Assembly: GCF_028767025.1 (NCBI RefSeq)
Contig: NZ_JAJQXX010000005.1
Span: 124,001-188,000, forward strand
DNA from: Blautia sp. XA-2221
GTDB taxonomy: Bacteria > Bacillota > Clostridia > Lachnospirales > Lachnospiraceae
Direction of reading: 5' to 3'
Length of the DNA: 64,000 nucleotides
Shown here: piece by piece, positions 14,866 to 23,460 of the stretch
Layout: each line of letters opens with the position of its first letter
Numbering within the stretch: position 1 is the first letter of the stretch
Notes under the pieces: model-generated
Told to the model about the DNA's origin: nothing
The model's database searches: none
The model's input: the letters and a program-made list of their open reading frames with translations, nothing else
Made by a program: the position numbers and the translations under genes

Positions 14866-15020
14866 ACTTATTTAAAAAGCAAATAGATTTTGTGAAACGT
14901 GGATTGTAAGTAAGGCATTGGATATGCCCGTATAAACAGAATTCACACTTGTATTTCAGAGAGTATTATGCTAATATTTATTCATAAATCATGAAAGAAA
15001 TTTAAAGAAAGGAACGTACT

Positions 15021-15119
15021 ATGTACTGGAAAACACCTGAAATCCAACTTAAAAATGGTTGCAAAATAGCTGTTTACGGGGATAGTACGCTCTTTTTTAA
15101 GATAAGGAATACGAAGTAA
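15021..15119 (+). CDS. Short ORF upstream of the MFS gene, possible leader peptide
   Basis: A 32-residue ORF (MYWKTPEIQLKNGCKIAVYG) with AAAGGAA upstream, ending 41 nt before the left arm of the hairpin that masks the MFS ribosome site. Its size and position suit a leader peptide whose translation could change the folding downstream, as for erm/mef-type resistance genes. It could equally be debris. Confidence 0.4.
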   Translation: MYWKTPEIQLKNGCKIAVYGDSTLFFKIRNTK

Positions 15120-15159
15120 GCAGCGAAAGCGCATTGTTTTTATCCATATATGAGTAGCT

Positions 15160-15206
15160 ATCTCCTTTGTCAAATGAATGTATATAATTTGAAAAGGAGA
15201 TTTTTT
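15160..15206 (+). promoter_or_regulatory. RBS-masking hairpin with T run before the MFS start codon
   Basis: ATCTCCTTTGTCAAA (15160-15174) pairs with TTTGAAAAGGAGAT (15188-15201) with one bulged base and a 13-nt loop, followed by TTTTTT and directly the ATG at 15207. The right arm contains the ribosome site AAGGAGA, and the T run makes it terminator-like. The MFS gene can be expressed only if this fold is opened, so attenuation control is likely. Confidence 0.7.
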
Positions 15207-16307
15207 ATGCAAAAATTTAATATTAAAAAACAGGTCAGAAAGTTATACGGAATTACCGCAATAGGGTGCTTGCATATTGCAGGAGCTTCCTGGGTGGTTC
15301 TTCTTGAAGGCAGAGGATTTTCGCTGATTGAGATTGGAATAATAGAAAGTATTTTTCATGCTGTCAGTATGTGTTTTGAGGTTCCGTCGGGAGTTGCAGC
15401 GGATGTATTTGGGCGTAAAAAGACGCTTGTTATGAGTCAGATTGTATCGTTGATATCCAGCATCCTGATGATTTTTTCAGGTGGGTTCTGGTCCACTTCA
15501 TTAGCAGTAGGTTTTTCTGCTTTAAGCTATAATCTGTCATCTGGAACAAGAGAAGCACTGGCATATGACAGTTTAAAGTATGCCGGACAGGAAGAAAAGT
15601 ATAACAGATTTGCTTCCACAGAAATGATTATTTACAGGATTAGTAGTTCAACAGCAACTTTATGTGCAGGACTGGCGCTTTTTCTCGGATATAAGAGAGC
15701 ATATGTAATTGATACTTTATTTAGCATTGGAGCTTTGAGTATTGCATTATGCTTAAAAGAAGTCACAGCTGATAGTCAAAATGTAGAAAATAGAAAAGAA
15801 AGTATATCGGAAAAACTGAAAAATGTAATTCTGGAAAGTAGGAAATTTCTGTTAAACAACAGAAAAGCCAGAAATATTATGATTGTCAATTCTCTGATCG
15901 GGGCAGTTTCTACACTGGTACTTTTTTTCCTGCAGGCAAAACTTCCAATGGCAGGACTGAATTCTCTGGTATTGGGACCAGCTTTGTTTATAATGGGGCT
16001 GGGAGCGGTTCTGGGAGCCAGACTGGCTGCTTTTTTCCCTGAAAGCAGTTATAAAAAAATGCTGACAGTAGGTACTTTTGGAGTTGGATGTGCCCTTGCG
16101 GCAGCTTTCACCGGAAATGTCTGTATGATGATTGCAGGCGGATTTTTCGGAGCATTTACAGATGATTTTCTGGAGGTAAAAACAGATGTGATCCTGAATG
16201 AAATGATTCCGTCTGAGCAGAGAGCAACTCTGGTTTCTGTAAATTCTTTTATGTTTTCAATTGAAATGATTTTTTTATCAACATTTATGGGATGGATATT
16301 TTCCTGA
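15207..16307 (+). CDS. MFS transporter, drug-efflux-like
   Basis: A 366-residue integral membrane protein of the major facilitator superfamily with about 10-12 hydrophobic segments. The loop 2-3 signature appears as GVAADVFGRKKTL (residues about 60-75). Its relatives are the macrolide/multidrug exporters of Firmicutes; the substrate is unknown. The ATG at 15207 is chosen because homologous proteins start near the first helix and AAGGAGA precedes it. The ribosome site is buried in an attenuator-like hairpin, a feature common among antibiotic-induced resistance genes. Confidence 0.85.
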   Translation: MQKFNIKKQVRKLYGITAIGCLHIAGASWVVLLEGRGFSLIEIGIIESIFHAVSMCFEVPSGVAADVFGRKKTLVMSQIVSLISSILMIFSGGFWSTSLAVGFSALSYNLSSGTREALAYDSLKYAGQEEKYNRFASTEMIIYRISSSTATLCAGLALFLGYKRAYVIDTLFSIGALSIALCLKEVTADSQNVENRKESISEKLKNVILESRKFLLNNRKARNIMIVNSLIGAVSTLVLFFLQAKLPMAGLNSLVLGPALFIMGLGAVLGARLAAFFPESSYKKMLTVGTFGVGCALAAAFTGNVCMMIAGGFFGAFTDDFLEVKTDVILNEMIPSEQRATLVSVNSFMFSIEMIFLSTFMGWIFS

Positions 16308-16519
16308 GGAGGATAAAGCTATAGAAATCAGGAAAATATTTTGATCTATGTTTCCATTACCCCCCAGTTTTTAAAAATAGGAGAACAGGTGGTCAGGGAA
16401 CAGAAGATGGAAAGACAGGGGATTTCCCGCATAGTTTATGTGACGGAGAGGATGCTTTAACCAGGATTCTGAGAAAGAATTATTATAGTGATATCCTGGA
16501 AATAAATAAGTAAAAAGAA
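16308..16519 (+). pseudogene. Coding relic with an internal frame change
   Basis: Between the MFS gene and the palindrome, one frame reads VVREQKMERQGISRIVYVTE and another continues ALTRILRKNYYSDILEI. Together they look like the C-terminus of a lost protein. No family recognised. Confidence 0.3.
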
Positions 16520-16520
16520 A

Positions 16521-16609
16521 AGCTACCGGCGGATTGAAGTGTCCCCCAAAAGTTAGACTTAAAAATCTGACTTTTTTGTGGGACACCTCAGATCATTCTG
16601 CCGGTAGTT
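16521..16609. terminator. Long palindrome: minus-strand terminator holding an IS3-like end sequence
   Basis: The outer arms CTACCGGC (16523) and GCCGGTAG (16600) enclose TGTCCC..CAAAAGTTAGACTT (16540) and its inverted partner ending GTGGGACA (16585). Read on the minus strand the outer stem is followed by CTTTTCTTTTT, a terminator for the MFS gene at 16666. The inner arms resemble the terminal inverted repeats of IS3-family elements joined head to head, perhaps a MITE. Confidence 0.55.
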
Positions 16610-16665
16610 AAACGTAGGATTCAGATAGTTTGTTTCGGTGGATTTTAAGTTGCTTTTTATATAGA

Positions 16666-17847
16666 TTATTTTGGGATTTCTTTTGTTTTGCTAAGAATGA
16701 AGAGCATGATTAATAATGTTACCGGAAAAATAAGTCCAAAGCCTATACCTGCACGGATATTGTTTCCTGTATTTTGTGTTACACGCCCTACGATTGCGGG
16801 ACCGATACTTCCGCCCAGATCGCCTGCCATGGCAAGCAGTGCAAACATGGCAGTTCCTCCCAGGGGAAATCTTTGTGAGGAAATACTGATGGTGCCGGGC
16901 CACATGATGCCAACGGAAAAACCGCATGCAATACAGCCGACAAGTCCTGTTAATGGTGAGGAGGACATGGAAGCGAGAAGGTAGCAGATCACGCACAGAA
17001 TACCAGATCCTGTCATAAATTTCATAAGATCTATTTTATCTCCATATTTTCCAAAAATAATACGGCTGATGCCCATTGTAACGGCAAACATGCAGGGGCC
17101 GGCCAGATCACCGACTGTTTTTGACAGTCCCAAAGCAGCTTCTACGTAGGCGGAAGCCCATTGTGCCATGGCGAGTTCTGAGGCACCGGAGCAGATCATC
17201 AGACAAACTGCAATCCAGAATAAGGGCTTTTGAAACAGCTTTTTTATTCCCATTCCGCTCCCGCCATCTATCAGATGATCGATGGGACATGTGGCAAAAT
17301 TATAGATATTGACAGCAGGAATAAGAGCCCATAATACAGCCAGCCATTTCCAACTGTCCATTCCAAATGCCATAAAAAATAAGGTTGAAATTAGTATTGT
17401 TCCAACGGATCCCCAGCAGTAAAAGGAGTGTAGTAGACTCATGGTAGCTTCTTTGTTTTCAAAGGGACAGGCTTCTACAATAGGGCTGCAGAGTACTTCG
17501 ATAAGGCCGCTTCCAATTGCGTATATGATTACACTGCACATGATTCCAATAAAGGGATCCGGCAGGAGCTCAGGCAGAAATGCCAGACCAATAAGTCCGG
17601 CAGCAGCGCATATTTCAGAGGTTACAATACATGTGCGATATCCGATTCTGTCCACATATTTTGCACAGAATGCATCTACCAGAAGCTGAGTAAAGAAAAA
17701 ACATGTAGAAATCAGGGCAATATTTCCAAGAGGAATATCATAGTCATGATGAAATTTTAAGAACAGCAGTGGAGCAAAATTAGCAGTAATGGCCTGTGTG
17801 ATAAAACCCAGATAACAGGCAAGCTTTGTCTTTTGATAGTCTGGCAT
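16666..17847 (-). CDS. MFS transporter (FucP/sugar-permease-like)
   Basis: A 393-residue, 12-helix major facilitator with the A-like motif AKYVDRIGYRTC near residue 60-75 and its echo FGKYGDKIDLMKF in the second half. Gly-rich helices (AMAGDLGGSIGPAIVGRV) are typical of the fucose/glucose and related permease branch. Divergent from an AraC regulator across a 143-bp gap with promoters, which suggests induction by the transported sugar or effector. A terminator palindrome follows at 16521-16609. Substrate unknown. Confidence 0.88.
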   Translation of the reverse strand: MPDYQKTKLACYLGFITQAITANFAPLLFLKFHHDYDIPLGNIALISTCFFFTQLLVDAFCAKYVDRIGYRTCIVTSEICAAAGLIGLAFLPELLPDPFIGIMCSVIIYAIGSGLIEVLCSPIVEACPFENKEATMSLLHSFYCWGSVGTILISTLFFMAFGMDSWKWLAVLWALIPAVNIYNFATCPIDHLIDGGSGMGIKKLFQKPLFWIAVCLMICSGASELAMAQWASAYVEAALGLSKTVGDLAGPCMFAVTMGISRIIFGKYGDKIDLMKFMTGSGILCVICYLLASMSSSPLTGLVGCIACGFSVGIMWPGTISISSQRFPLGGTAMFALLAMAGDLGGSIGPAIVGRVTQNTGNNIRAGIGFGLIFPVTLLIMLFILSKTKEIPK

Positions 17848-17926
17848 AGCAGGTTCCTTTCTTTTTTGAATATTGCATCAGATTTTTATGCATTTTGAAT
17901 TATATAATACAGAAGCAGGGATTTCA

Positions 17927-17956
17927 TTGATTTATATTTGATATTTATTGTATAAT
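17927..17956 (+). promoter_or_regulatory. Promoter of the AraC-family gene
   Basis: TTGATT at 17927-17932, an 18-nt spacer and TATAAT at 17951-17956. A minus-strand TATAAT for the divergent MFS gene lies near 17900, so the two promoters face away from each other in a short shared region suited to one regulator. Confidence 0.65.
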
Positions 17957-17990
17957 ATCGTAAAACAGACCATGGAGGAATAATGATATT

Positions 17991-18893
17991 ATGGTATCTG
18001 CTCAGCCTTTCAGCAAGATCATTACAGACGAAAATCTAATGGAAACGGTTCAGCATGGCAGCAGAAATTATCCATTTGCTTTTTATTATGAGGATTTATC
18101 TTTATTTGATTTTAACTGTGTTGAATGGCACTGGCACATGGAATTGGAATTTGTATATATGGAATCGGGAACTATGACTTTCTGGATTGGAGAAAAACAG
18201 TTTGTTTTGTCTGAAGGAGACGGATTATTTATTAATTCCAAGATTTTACACCGTTTTTATTCATCTGATGGCGCTGTGATCCCGAATTTTGTATGTATGC
18301 CTTCTTTTATTGCAGCACAGGAAAGTCTTATTTATGATAAATATATTCTGCCTGTTATTTCTTCCTCTCTGGAATTTCAGGTTTTTAAAAGAGAAGTTGA
18401 ATGGCAGGCTAAAGCGTTAGAAGTTATAAAGCAGATCATTGCAGTTCAGGAAGATGACTTCTGTGAGCTTGCAACCTCCTTTCTGATTCAAAAGCTCTGG
18501 CTGATCATGTATGAAAATGCAGATATAGATTATGAAAAAGATAAAGTAAATAATGTCACTTCTTTTCAGGCAAGACTACAGATTATGATGCAGTATATCC
18601 ATGAAAATTACACGAATGACATTTCGTTGGATGATATTGCCTGCTATGCAGGAATCAGTAAAAGTACAGTATTAAATCTTTTCCGTAAATATTTGCACAT
18701 TACCCCTATTCATTATCTGATTCATTATCGGCTAAAGGAAGCGGCGCTCCTGCTCGTAAAAACTGAGAAAAAAGTTGCTACGATATCAGATGAAGCAGGT
18801 TTTCATAATGTGGATTACTTTTGCAGATTATTTAAAAAGCATTACAGTCTGACGCCGACACAGTACCGGAAAAAGCACCAGAAGAAGGATTGA
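17991..18893 (+). CDS. AraC-family transcriptional regulator
   Basis: A 300-residue protein. The N-terminal cupin sensor domain (HWHMELEFVYMESG at about 45-58, then FVLSEGDGLFIN) should bind a small ligand. The C-terminal double helix-turn-helix spans about 200-298 (ISLDDIACYAGISKSTVLNL; GFHNVDYFCRLFKKHY, with the family end LTPTQYRKKH). GGAGGAA lies about 11 nt upstream of the ATG. It probably controls the divergent MFS gene. Confidence 0.92.
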   Translation: MVSAQPFSKIITDENLMETVQHGSRNYPFAFYYEDLSLFDFNCVEWHWHMELEFVYMESGTMTFWIGEKQFVLSEGDGLFINSKILHRFYSSDGAVIPNFVCMPSFIAAQESLIYDKYILPVISSSLEFQVFKREVEWQAKALEVIKQIIAVQEDDFCELATSFLIQKLWLIMYENADIDYEKDKVNNVTSFQARLQIMMQYIHENYTNDISLDDIACYAGISKSTVLNLFRKYLHITPIHYLIHYRLKEAALLLVKTEKKVATISDEAGFHNVDYFCRLFKKHYSLTPTQYRKKHQKKD

Positions 18894-19374
18894 ACCATCG
18901 GAAATCAAAGAACAGATAAAAGCATTACTGGAACAAATGTGCAGGAAGTATCAGGAGGAATAACCTGTGTTTGCCTGCTTGCAGAAATATTGATATAGAA
19001 GACAGTGATATTTTGACTAGAAATACAGAATGTTTTTTGCAAAATTTTGTAATTTGGTTATAATATAAACAGTACAGAATTTAATATTAACTAGAAAAAT
19101 ATGTATGAAAATTTGTAAATGGACTTATTTCATATAGCTAATTATCCATGGGTTACTTTAGTAAAACATCAACCTGCATATTTCCAAAACGAATGGAACA
19201 TAGAGCTGCATGGTGGAATGATAGACCAAAAGACAAAGGTGATTACACAAATTTTTTCCGGGAAATTGACTTTAATTTTGTAGAAAAGCTAAAGAAAGAC
19301 TTATTTGAGAGTAGTTAGTCTAAGGATTGATTGGTTTTAACTAAAAAAACACATATAAGAAAGCAGGTGGAGTT
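18894..19374. other. Gap with relic reading frames
   Basis: A short frame after the AraC stop (PSEIKEQIKALLEQMCRKY, ending near 18963) looks like the tail of a lost gene. A second relic lies at 19148-19318. Otherwise the DNA is A/T-rich without a clear gene. Confidence 0.4.
19148..19318 (+). pseudogene. Relic ORF, C-terminal fragment of an unknown protein
   Basis: A 56-codon frame (MGYFSKTSTCIFPKRMEHRA; RPKDKGDYTNFFREIDFNFV) with a strongly protein-like composition and no ribosome site. It is probably the C-terminal part of a decayed gene. The family is not recognised. Confidence 0.35.
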
Positions 19375-22300
19375 TTGAAAGGAATTGCAGATCTGCATAT
19401 CCATTCCCGGTATTCCCGGGCCACAAGTAAGCAGGGAACACCGGAATATCTGGAGCTTTGGGCAAAAAAGAAAGGAATCTCCATAGTGGGAACAGGAGAT
19501 TTTACCCATCCGGAATGGCGGAAAGAGCTGGCGGAAAAGCTTGTTCCAGCAGAGGATGGGTTCTATTGTTTAAGGAAGGATTCCGTTTTAGAAGAGAGCG
19601 GAAAGTATGGGGGAGAAACTCCCAGATTTGTGATTTCCGGTGAGATCAGCTCTATTTATAAAAAGAATGGAAAGGTCCGAAAAGTACATAATGTGATTCT
19701 TCTGCCGGGACTTGAGGATGCAGAAAAGCTTTCGAAAAAGCTGGAAACCATAGGTAATATCCATTCGGATGGTAGACCGATACTGGGACTTGACAGCCAT
19801 GATCTTCTGGAAATTATGCTGGAAATATGCCCGGAGGGAATTCTGATCCCGGCTCATATCTGGACGCCTCATTTTTCGCTTTTTGGTGCGTTTTCCGGGT
19901 TTGATACTATGGAAGAATGTTTTGAGGATCTTACACCTTATATACATGCGGTGGAAACCGGATTGTCCTCTGATCCTCCAATGAACTGGCGGCTTTCGGC
20001 TCTGGATCGACTTCAGCTTATCTCTAATTCAGACGCTCATTCTCCGGCAAAGCTTGGAAGAGAGGCAAATCTTCTTGATATTGAAATGAGTTATCAGGGA
20101 CTTTATAAAGCAATCCAGGAGGGCAAAGGTCTGGAAGGAACGATTGAGTTTTTTCCTGAAGAAGGAAAGTATCATTTTGACGGGCACAGGAAATGTCATC
20201 TTTGTCTTACTCCAAAGGAGGCAGAAGCCTATGGCGGAATCTGTCCTGTCTGTGGAAAAAAGATCACCATTGGCGTAGATCACAGAGTGATGCAGCTTTC
20301 TGACCGGGACGATGGAGAAGCGAGAAAAAATAAAAAGCCTTATGAAAATCTGGTGCCTTTACCGGAAGTGATCGCAGCGTCCACAGGTAAATCCTCCGGT
20401 AGTAAAAAGGTGCAGGAACAATATGAAAATATGTTGAAAAAATTTGGACCAGAGTTTGATATTCTGAGAAAAATTCCGATAGAAGAAATCAGGAAAGAAG
20501 AGGGATATCTTGTATCTGAAGGTATCCGAAGATTAAGAGCCGGACAGGTGAAAAGAAAGCCCGGATTTGACGGAGAATATGGAACTATCAGTCTTTTTGA
20601 ACCGGAAGAGATCGAGAATCCAACCGGACAGATGTCGTTTTTTAATGAGTGGGAAGGAACGGCAGAAGCAGGTGTTCAAGCCGTTTCCGGTATTTCCGGG
20701 AAGTTTCCGCAGAAAGAACAGGAAGAGATTTCCGAATTGTCTGTGGAAGACAGACAAGATATTTCTGCTGAGAAACAGAAGGAAAAAGGGCAGCAGTTAA
20801 ATGAAAAACAGAAACAGGCAGTGGAGATTATTTCCCGCAGAATTGCTGTTGCAGCAGGCCCGGGAACGGGAAAAACAAAAACTCTGATTTCCAGGATCCT
20901 GTATTTACTGGAAGAGAGGAAGGTAAGTCCGGCAGAGATTACAGCAGTGACCTTTACCAATCAGGCGGCAAAAGAGCTGAAGGAACGACTGGAAAAACAG
21001 CTTGGCTCCAGACGGAGCGTAAATCGGATGCATATCGGAACGTTTCATTCTCTTTGTCTGGATTTTCTGAAAAAGCAGGGGAAGGAATTTTTTCTGGCAG
21101 ATCCATCTGCTCTTTCAGAAACAGCCCGGGAGATATGCAAAGAGTATGGACTTTCTATGACACCGTCCCAGTTTTTGAACAAAGTTTCCGTGCAGAAAAC
21201 AGGAGCATTTTTTAATGAGGATTCGCAACTTCGGGAAGAGATCATGGAAGCATATCACAAAAAATTAAGAGAAGAAAACTGCTGTGATTTTGATGATCTT
21301 TTACTGGAAACTTTAAAGGAATTTCGGGAAATACACAGGCCTGGAAACCGAAAAAAGCAGCCCTGTGAGCGATGCTTTTCCTATCTTATGGTAGATGAAT
21401 TTCAGGACATTAACACTGTGCAGTATGAGCTGATTCAGGAGTGGAATAAAAAAGGAAAAGAGCTTTTTGTGATCGGAGATCCGGATCAGTCTATCTATGG
21501 ATTCCGCGGATCTGACTCAGGATGTTTTTTGAGAATGAAAGAAGAATTTCCGGAAACCTGTATGATTTCTCTGGAAAATAATTATCGGAGTACCGGAAAT
21601 ATTCTCAATGGAGCTCTGGCTGTGATCCGAAATAATCCGGGTATGGAGCGGTGCCTGAAACCATGGAAAGAGGCAGGGCTGCCTGTACAGATTGCAGAGG
21701 CTCCATCCAAAAGGTCAGAAGCCATTTTTGTTGCAAAAGAAGTCAGCCGCCTGGTTGGCGGTATGGATATGCTGGAAGCTCACGAGCATTTTTCCAAAGA
21801 GGGTGTGACCGGAAAAAGAAGCTTCCGGGATATTGCGGTTTTATACAGGACTCATCATCAGGCACGTATTCTGGAAAAATGTTTCCAACAGGAGGGCATT
21901 CCCTATGTTGTCAGCGGAAGGGAAGAGTTTCTTGATGATCCTCTGGTACAGGGCAGTATCAGCTTTTTCTGTTCACTGGCAGAACCGGACAATCCTTATT
22001 ATAAAAAAGATGCATTGAAAAAACTGTGGGATCTGGAAGAAAATGAAATCAGCGGAAGTATTTATGAAGAGCTGAAAGAAAAATATCAGGATCGCTGGAA
22101 GAAAGAAAAGCCGAAAAAACTTATGCATGACTGGATAAAGGATCTGGACCAGGAGAACAACGGAAAATTTCAAAGTCTGGCAGATATGGCTGTTTTTTAT
22201 TCGGATACCAGAGAGTTTCTGGATGCCCTTTTGCTTGGAGAAGAGGGTGATCTGAAGCGCTGCGGCGGAAAAAGTGTTTCCGGAGATGCAGTATCTCTGA

Positions 22301-22599
22301 TGACTTTACACGCATCTAAGGGGCTTGAATTTCCGGTTGTGTTTATGTTTGGAATGGAAAAGGGGGAAATTCCTCTGGAAAGGGAAGAAAATCCCACGGA
22401 TATCCAGGAGGAACGGAGGCTGTTTTATGTTGGAATGACCCGTGCCGGAGAAGAACTGATCCTTACCTGTACCCGGGAACCTTCTTTGTTTCTGGATGAG
22501 ATCCCTGAAACATATATGCAGCGGAAAACTGTTGGAAAGCAGAAAAAAATACAGACTAATGAACAGCTCAGTCTGTTTGATCTGACACCGGAGAAATAA
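19375..22599 (+). CDS. Endonuclease Q - UvrD/PcrA-type helicase fusion
   Basis: A 1074-residue two-part repair protein. Residues 1-410 are an EndoQ-like PHP nuclease: ADLHIHSRYS metal motif, GTGDFTHP, NSDAHSP and a zinc module CxxC (274/277) - CxxC (290/293). EndoQ cuts DNA 5' of deaminated bases (uracil, hypoxanthine, xanthine). After a low-complexity linker (410-475), an SF1A helicase follows: motif I GPGTGKT (495-501), motif II VDEFQD (673-678), motif III GDPDQSIYGFRG, motif V LHASKGLEFP, motif VI YVGMTRA (1018-1024). The start is TTG with AGGTGGAG just upstream. The fusion suggests incision followed by strand unwinding. It is 53 bp before the larE-like gene. Confidence 0.93.
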   Translation: MKGIADLHIHSRYSRATSKQGTPEYLELWAKKKGISIVGTGDFTHPEWRKELAEKLVPAEDGFYCLRKDSVLEESGKYGGETPRFVISGEISSIYKKNGKVRKVHNVILLPGLEDAEKLSKKLETIGNIHSDGRPILGLDSHDLLEIMLEICPEGILIPAHIWTPHFSLFGAFSGFDTMEECFEDLTPYIHAVETGLSSDPPMNWRLSALDRLQLISNSDAHSPAKLGREANLLDIEMSYQGLYKAIQEGKGLEGTIEFFPEEGKYHFDGHRKCHLCLTPKEAEAYGGICPVCGKKITIGVDHRVMQLSDRDDGEARKNKKPYENLVPLPEVIAASTGKSSGSKKVQEQYENMLKKFGPEFDILRKIPIEEIRKEEGYLVSEGIRRLRAGQVKRKPGFDGEYGTISLFEPEEIENPTGQMSFFNEWEGTAEAGVQAVSGISGKFPQKEQEEISELSVEDRQDISAEKQKEKGQQLNEKQKQAVEIISRRIAVAAGPGTGKTKTLISRILYLLEERKVSPAEITAVTFTNQAAKELKERLEKQLGSRRSVNRMHIGTFHSLCLDFLKKQGKEFFLADPSALSETAREICKEYGLSMTPSQFLNKVSVQKTGAFFNEDSQLREEIMEAYHKKLREENCCDFDDLLLETLKEFREIHRPGNRKKQPCERCFSYLMVDEFQDINTVQYELIQEWNKKGKELFVIGDPDQSIYGFRGSDSGCFLRMKEEFPETCMISLENNYRSTGNILNGALAVIRNNPGMERCLKPWKEAGLPVQIAEAPSKRSEAIFVAKEVSRLVGGMDMLEAHEHFSKEGVTGKRSFRDIAVLYRTHHQARILEKCFQQEGIPYVVSGREEFLDDPLVQGSISFFCSLAEPDNPYYKKDALKKLWDLEENEISGSIYEELKEKYQDRWKKEKPKKLMHDWIKDLDQENNGKFQSLADMAVFYSDTREFLDALLLGEEGDLKRCGGKSVSGDAVSLMTLHASKGLEFPVVFMFGMEKGEIPLEREENPTDIQEERRLFYVGMTRAGEELILTCTREPSLFLDEIPETYMQRKTVGKQKKIQTNEQLSLFDLTPEK

Positions 22600-22652
22600 T
22601 ATCTTTTCTAAAAAGCAGACATGAGATTTTATCTGAAAGACGAGGAAAAAGT

Positions 22653-23405
22653 ATGGATTTAAAAGAATTTTTTCAGCAGAATCCAAGGGCTGCTCTTGGA
22701 TTTTCCGGCGGAGTGGATTCTGCTTTTTTGCTTGCCATGGCAGTAAAATACAAAGCGCAGATACAGCCTTATTTTATTAAAACAGCTTTTCAGCCAGAGT
22801 TTGAGCTGAATGATGCCAGAAAACTTACCAGGCAGCTTGGCGTGAAACTTATTGTGATCAGGCATGATATTCTGAGTAACCGTCAGGTGGCGGAAAATCC
22901 GGAAAACAGATGTTATTACTGTAAAAAAAATATATTTGGACTTTTAAAAGAAAATGCTCTAAAAGACGGTTACACAGTTCTTCTGGATGGAACAAATGCA
23001 TCAGACGATTCTTCAGACCGACCGGGAATGCAGGCGATCCGTGAACTTCAGGTTCGTTCGCCTCTTAGGGAGTGCGGGCTTACAAAAGATGAAATCAGGA
23101 GACTTTCCAGAGAGGAGGGACTTTTTACCTGGAATAAGCCTTCCTATGCCTGCCTGGCAACAAGAATACCCGCGGGAACTGTGCTGACAAAACCGGAACT
23201 TCAAAAAATCGAAAAAGCGGAAGATGAACTGTTCCGACTTGGATTTACAGATTTTCGTATCCGGCTTTTCCATGGGGCTGCACGCATTCAGCTTCCGGCA
23301 GATCAGATGTCAAAAATGACAGAAATGCGGGATGAGATTCACAGGTTGCTGAAGCCATGCTTTAAGGCAGTCCTTTTGGATCTGGAAACACGCCAGTCGT
23401 TCTGA
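22653..23405 (+). CDS. larE: ATP-dependent sacrificial sulfur transferase, LarE family
   Basis: A 250-residue PP-loop protein with the ATP motif SGGVDS at residues 18-23. LarE inserts sulfur into the nickel-pincer nucleotide cofactor of lactate racemase and related enzymes. It carries the C-terminal Cys at 167 (SYACLATRIP, the position of the sacrificial Cys) and also Cys87 and Cys90 (RCYYC), the three-cysteine form thought to hold a [4Fe-4S] cluster and recycle sulfur. No larA, larB or larC is in the window, so the partner may lie elsewhere or the enzyme may thiolate another molecule. Confidence 0.88.
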   Translation: MDLKEFFQQNPRAALGFSGGVDSAFLLAMAVKYKAQIQPYFIKTAFQPEFELNDARKLTRQLGVKLIVIRHDILSNRQVAENPENRCYYCKKNIFGLLKENALKDGYTVLLDGTNASDDSSDRPGMQAIRELQVRSPLRECGLTKDEIRRLSREEGLFTWNKPSYACLATRIPAGTVLTKPELQKIEKAEDELFRLGFTDFRIRLFHGAARIQLPADQMSKMTEMRDEIHRLLKPCFKAVLLDLETRQSF

Positions 23406-23432
23406 AAATATTTATAAAATGTGGAGATTTTT

Positions 23433-23458
23433 GCCGGAACCGGCTGTGAGCCGGCTCT
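23433..23458. terminator. Hairpin between convergent larE-like gene and rqcH
   Basis: AACCGGCT/AGCCGGCT with a 3-nt loop lies in the 55-bp convergent gap. It has no strong T run on either strand, so its terminator role is tentative. Confidence 0.45.
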
Positions 23459-23460
23459 GG

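Noticed and set aside
16521-16609. Intact insertion sequence
   Set aside because: No transposase ORF is present and the inverted arms lie only a few bases apart.
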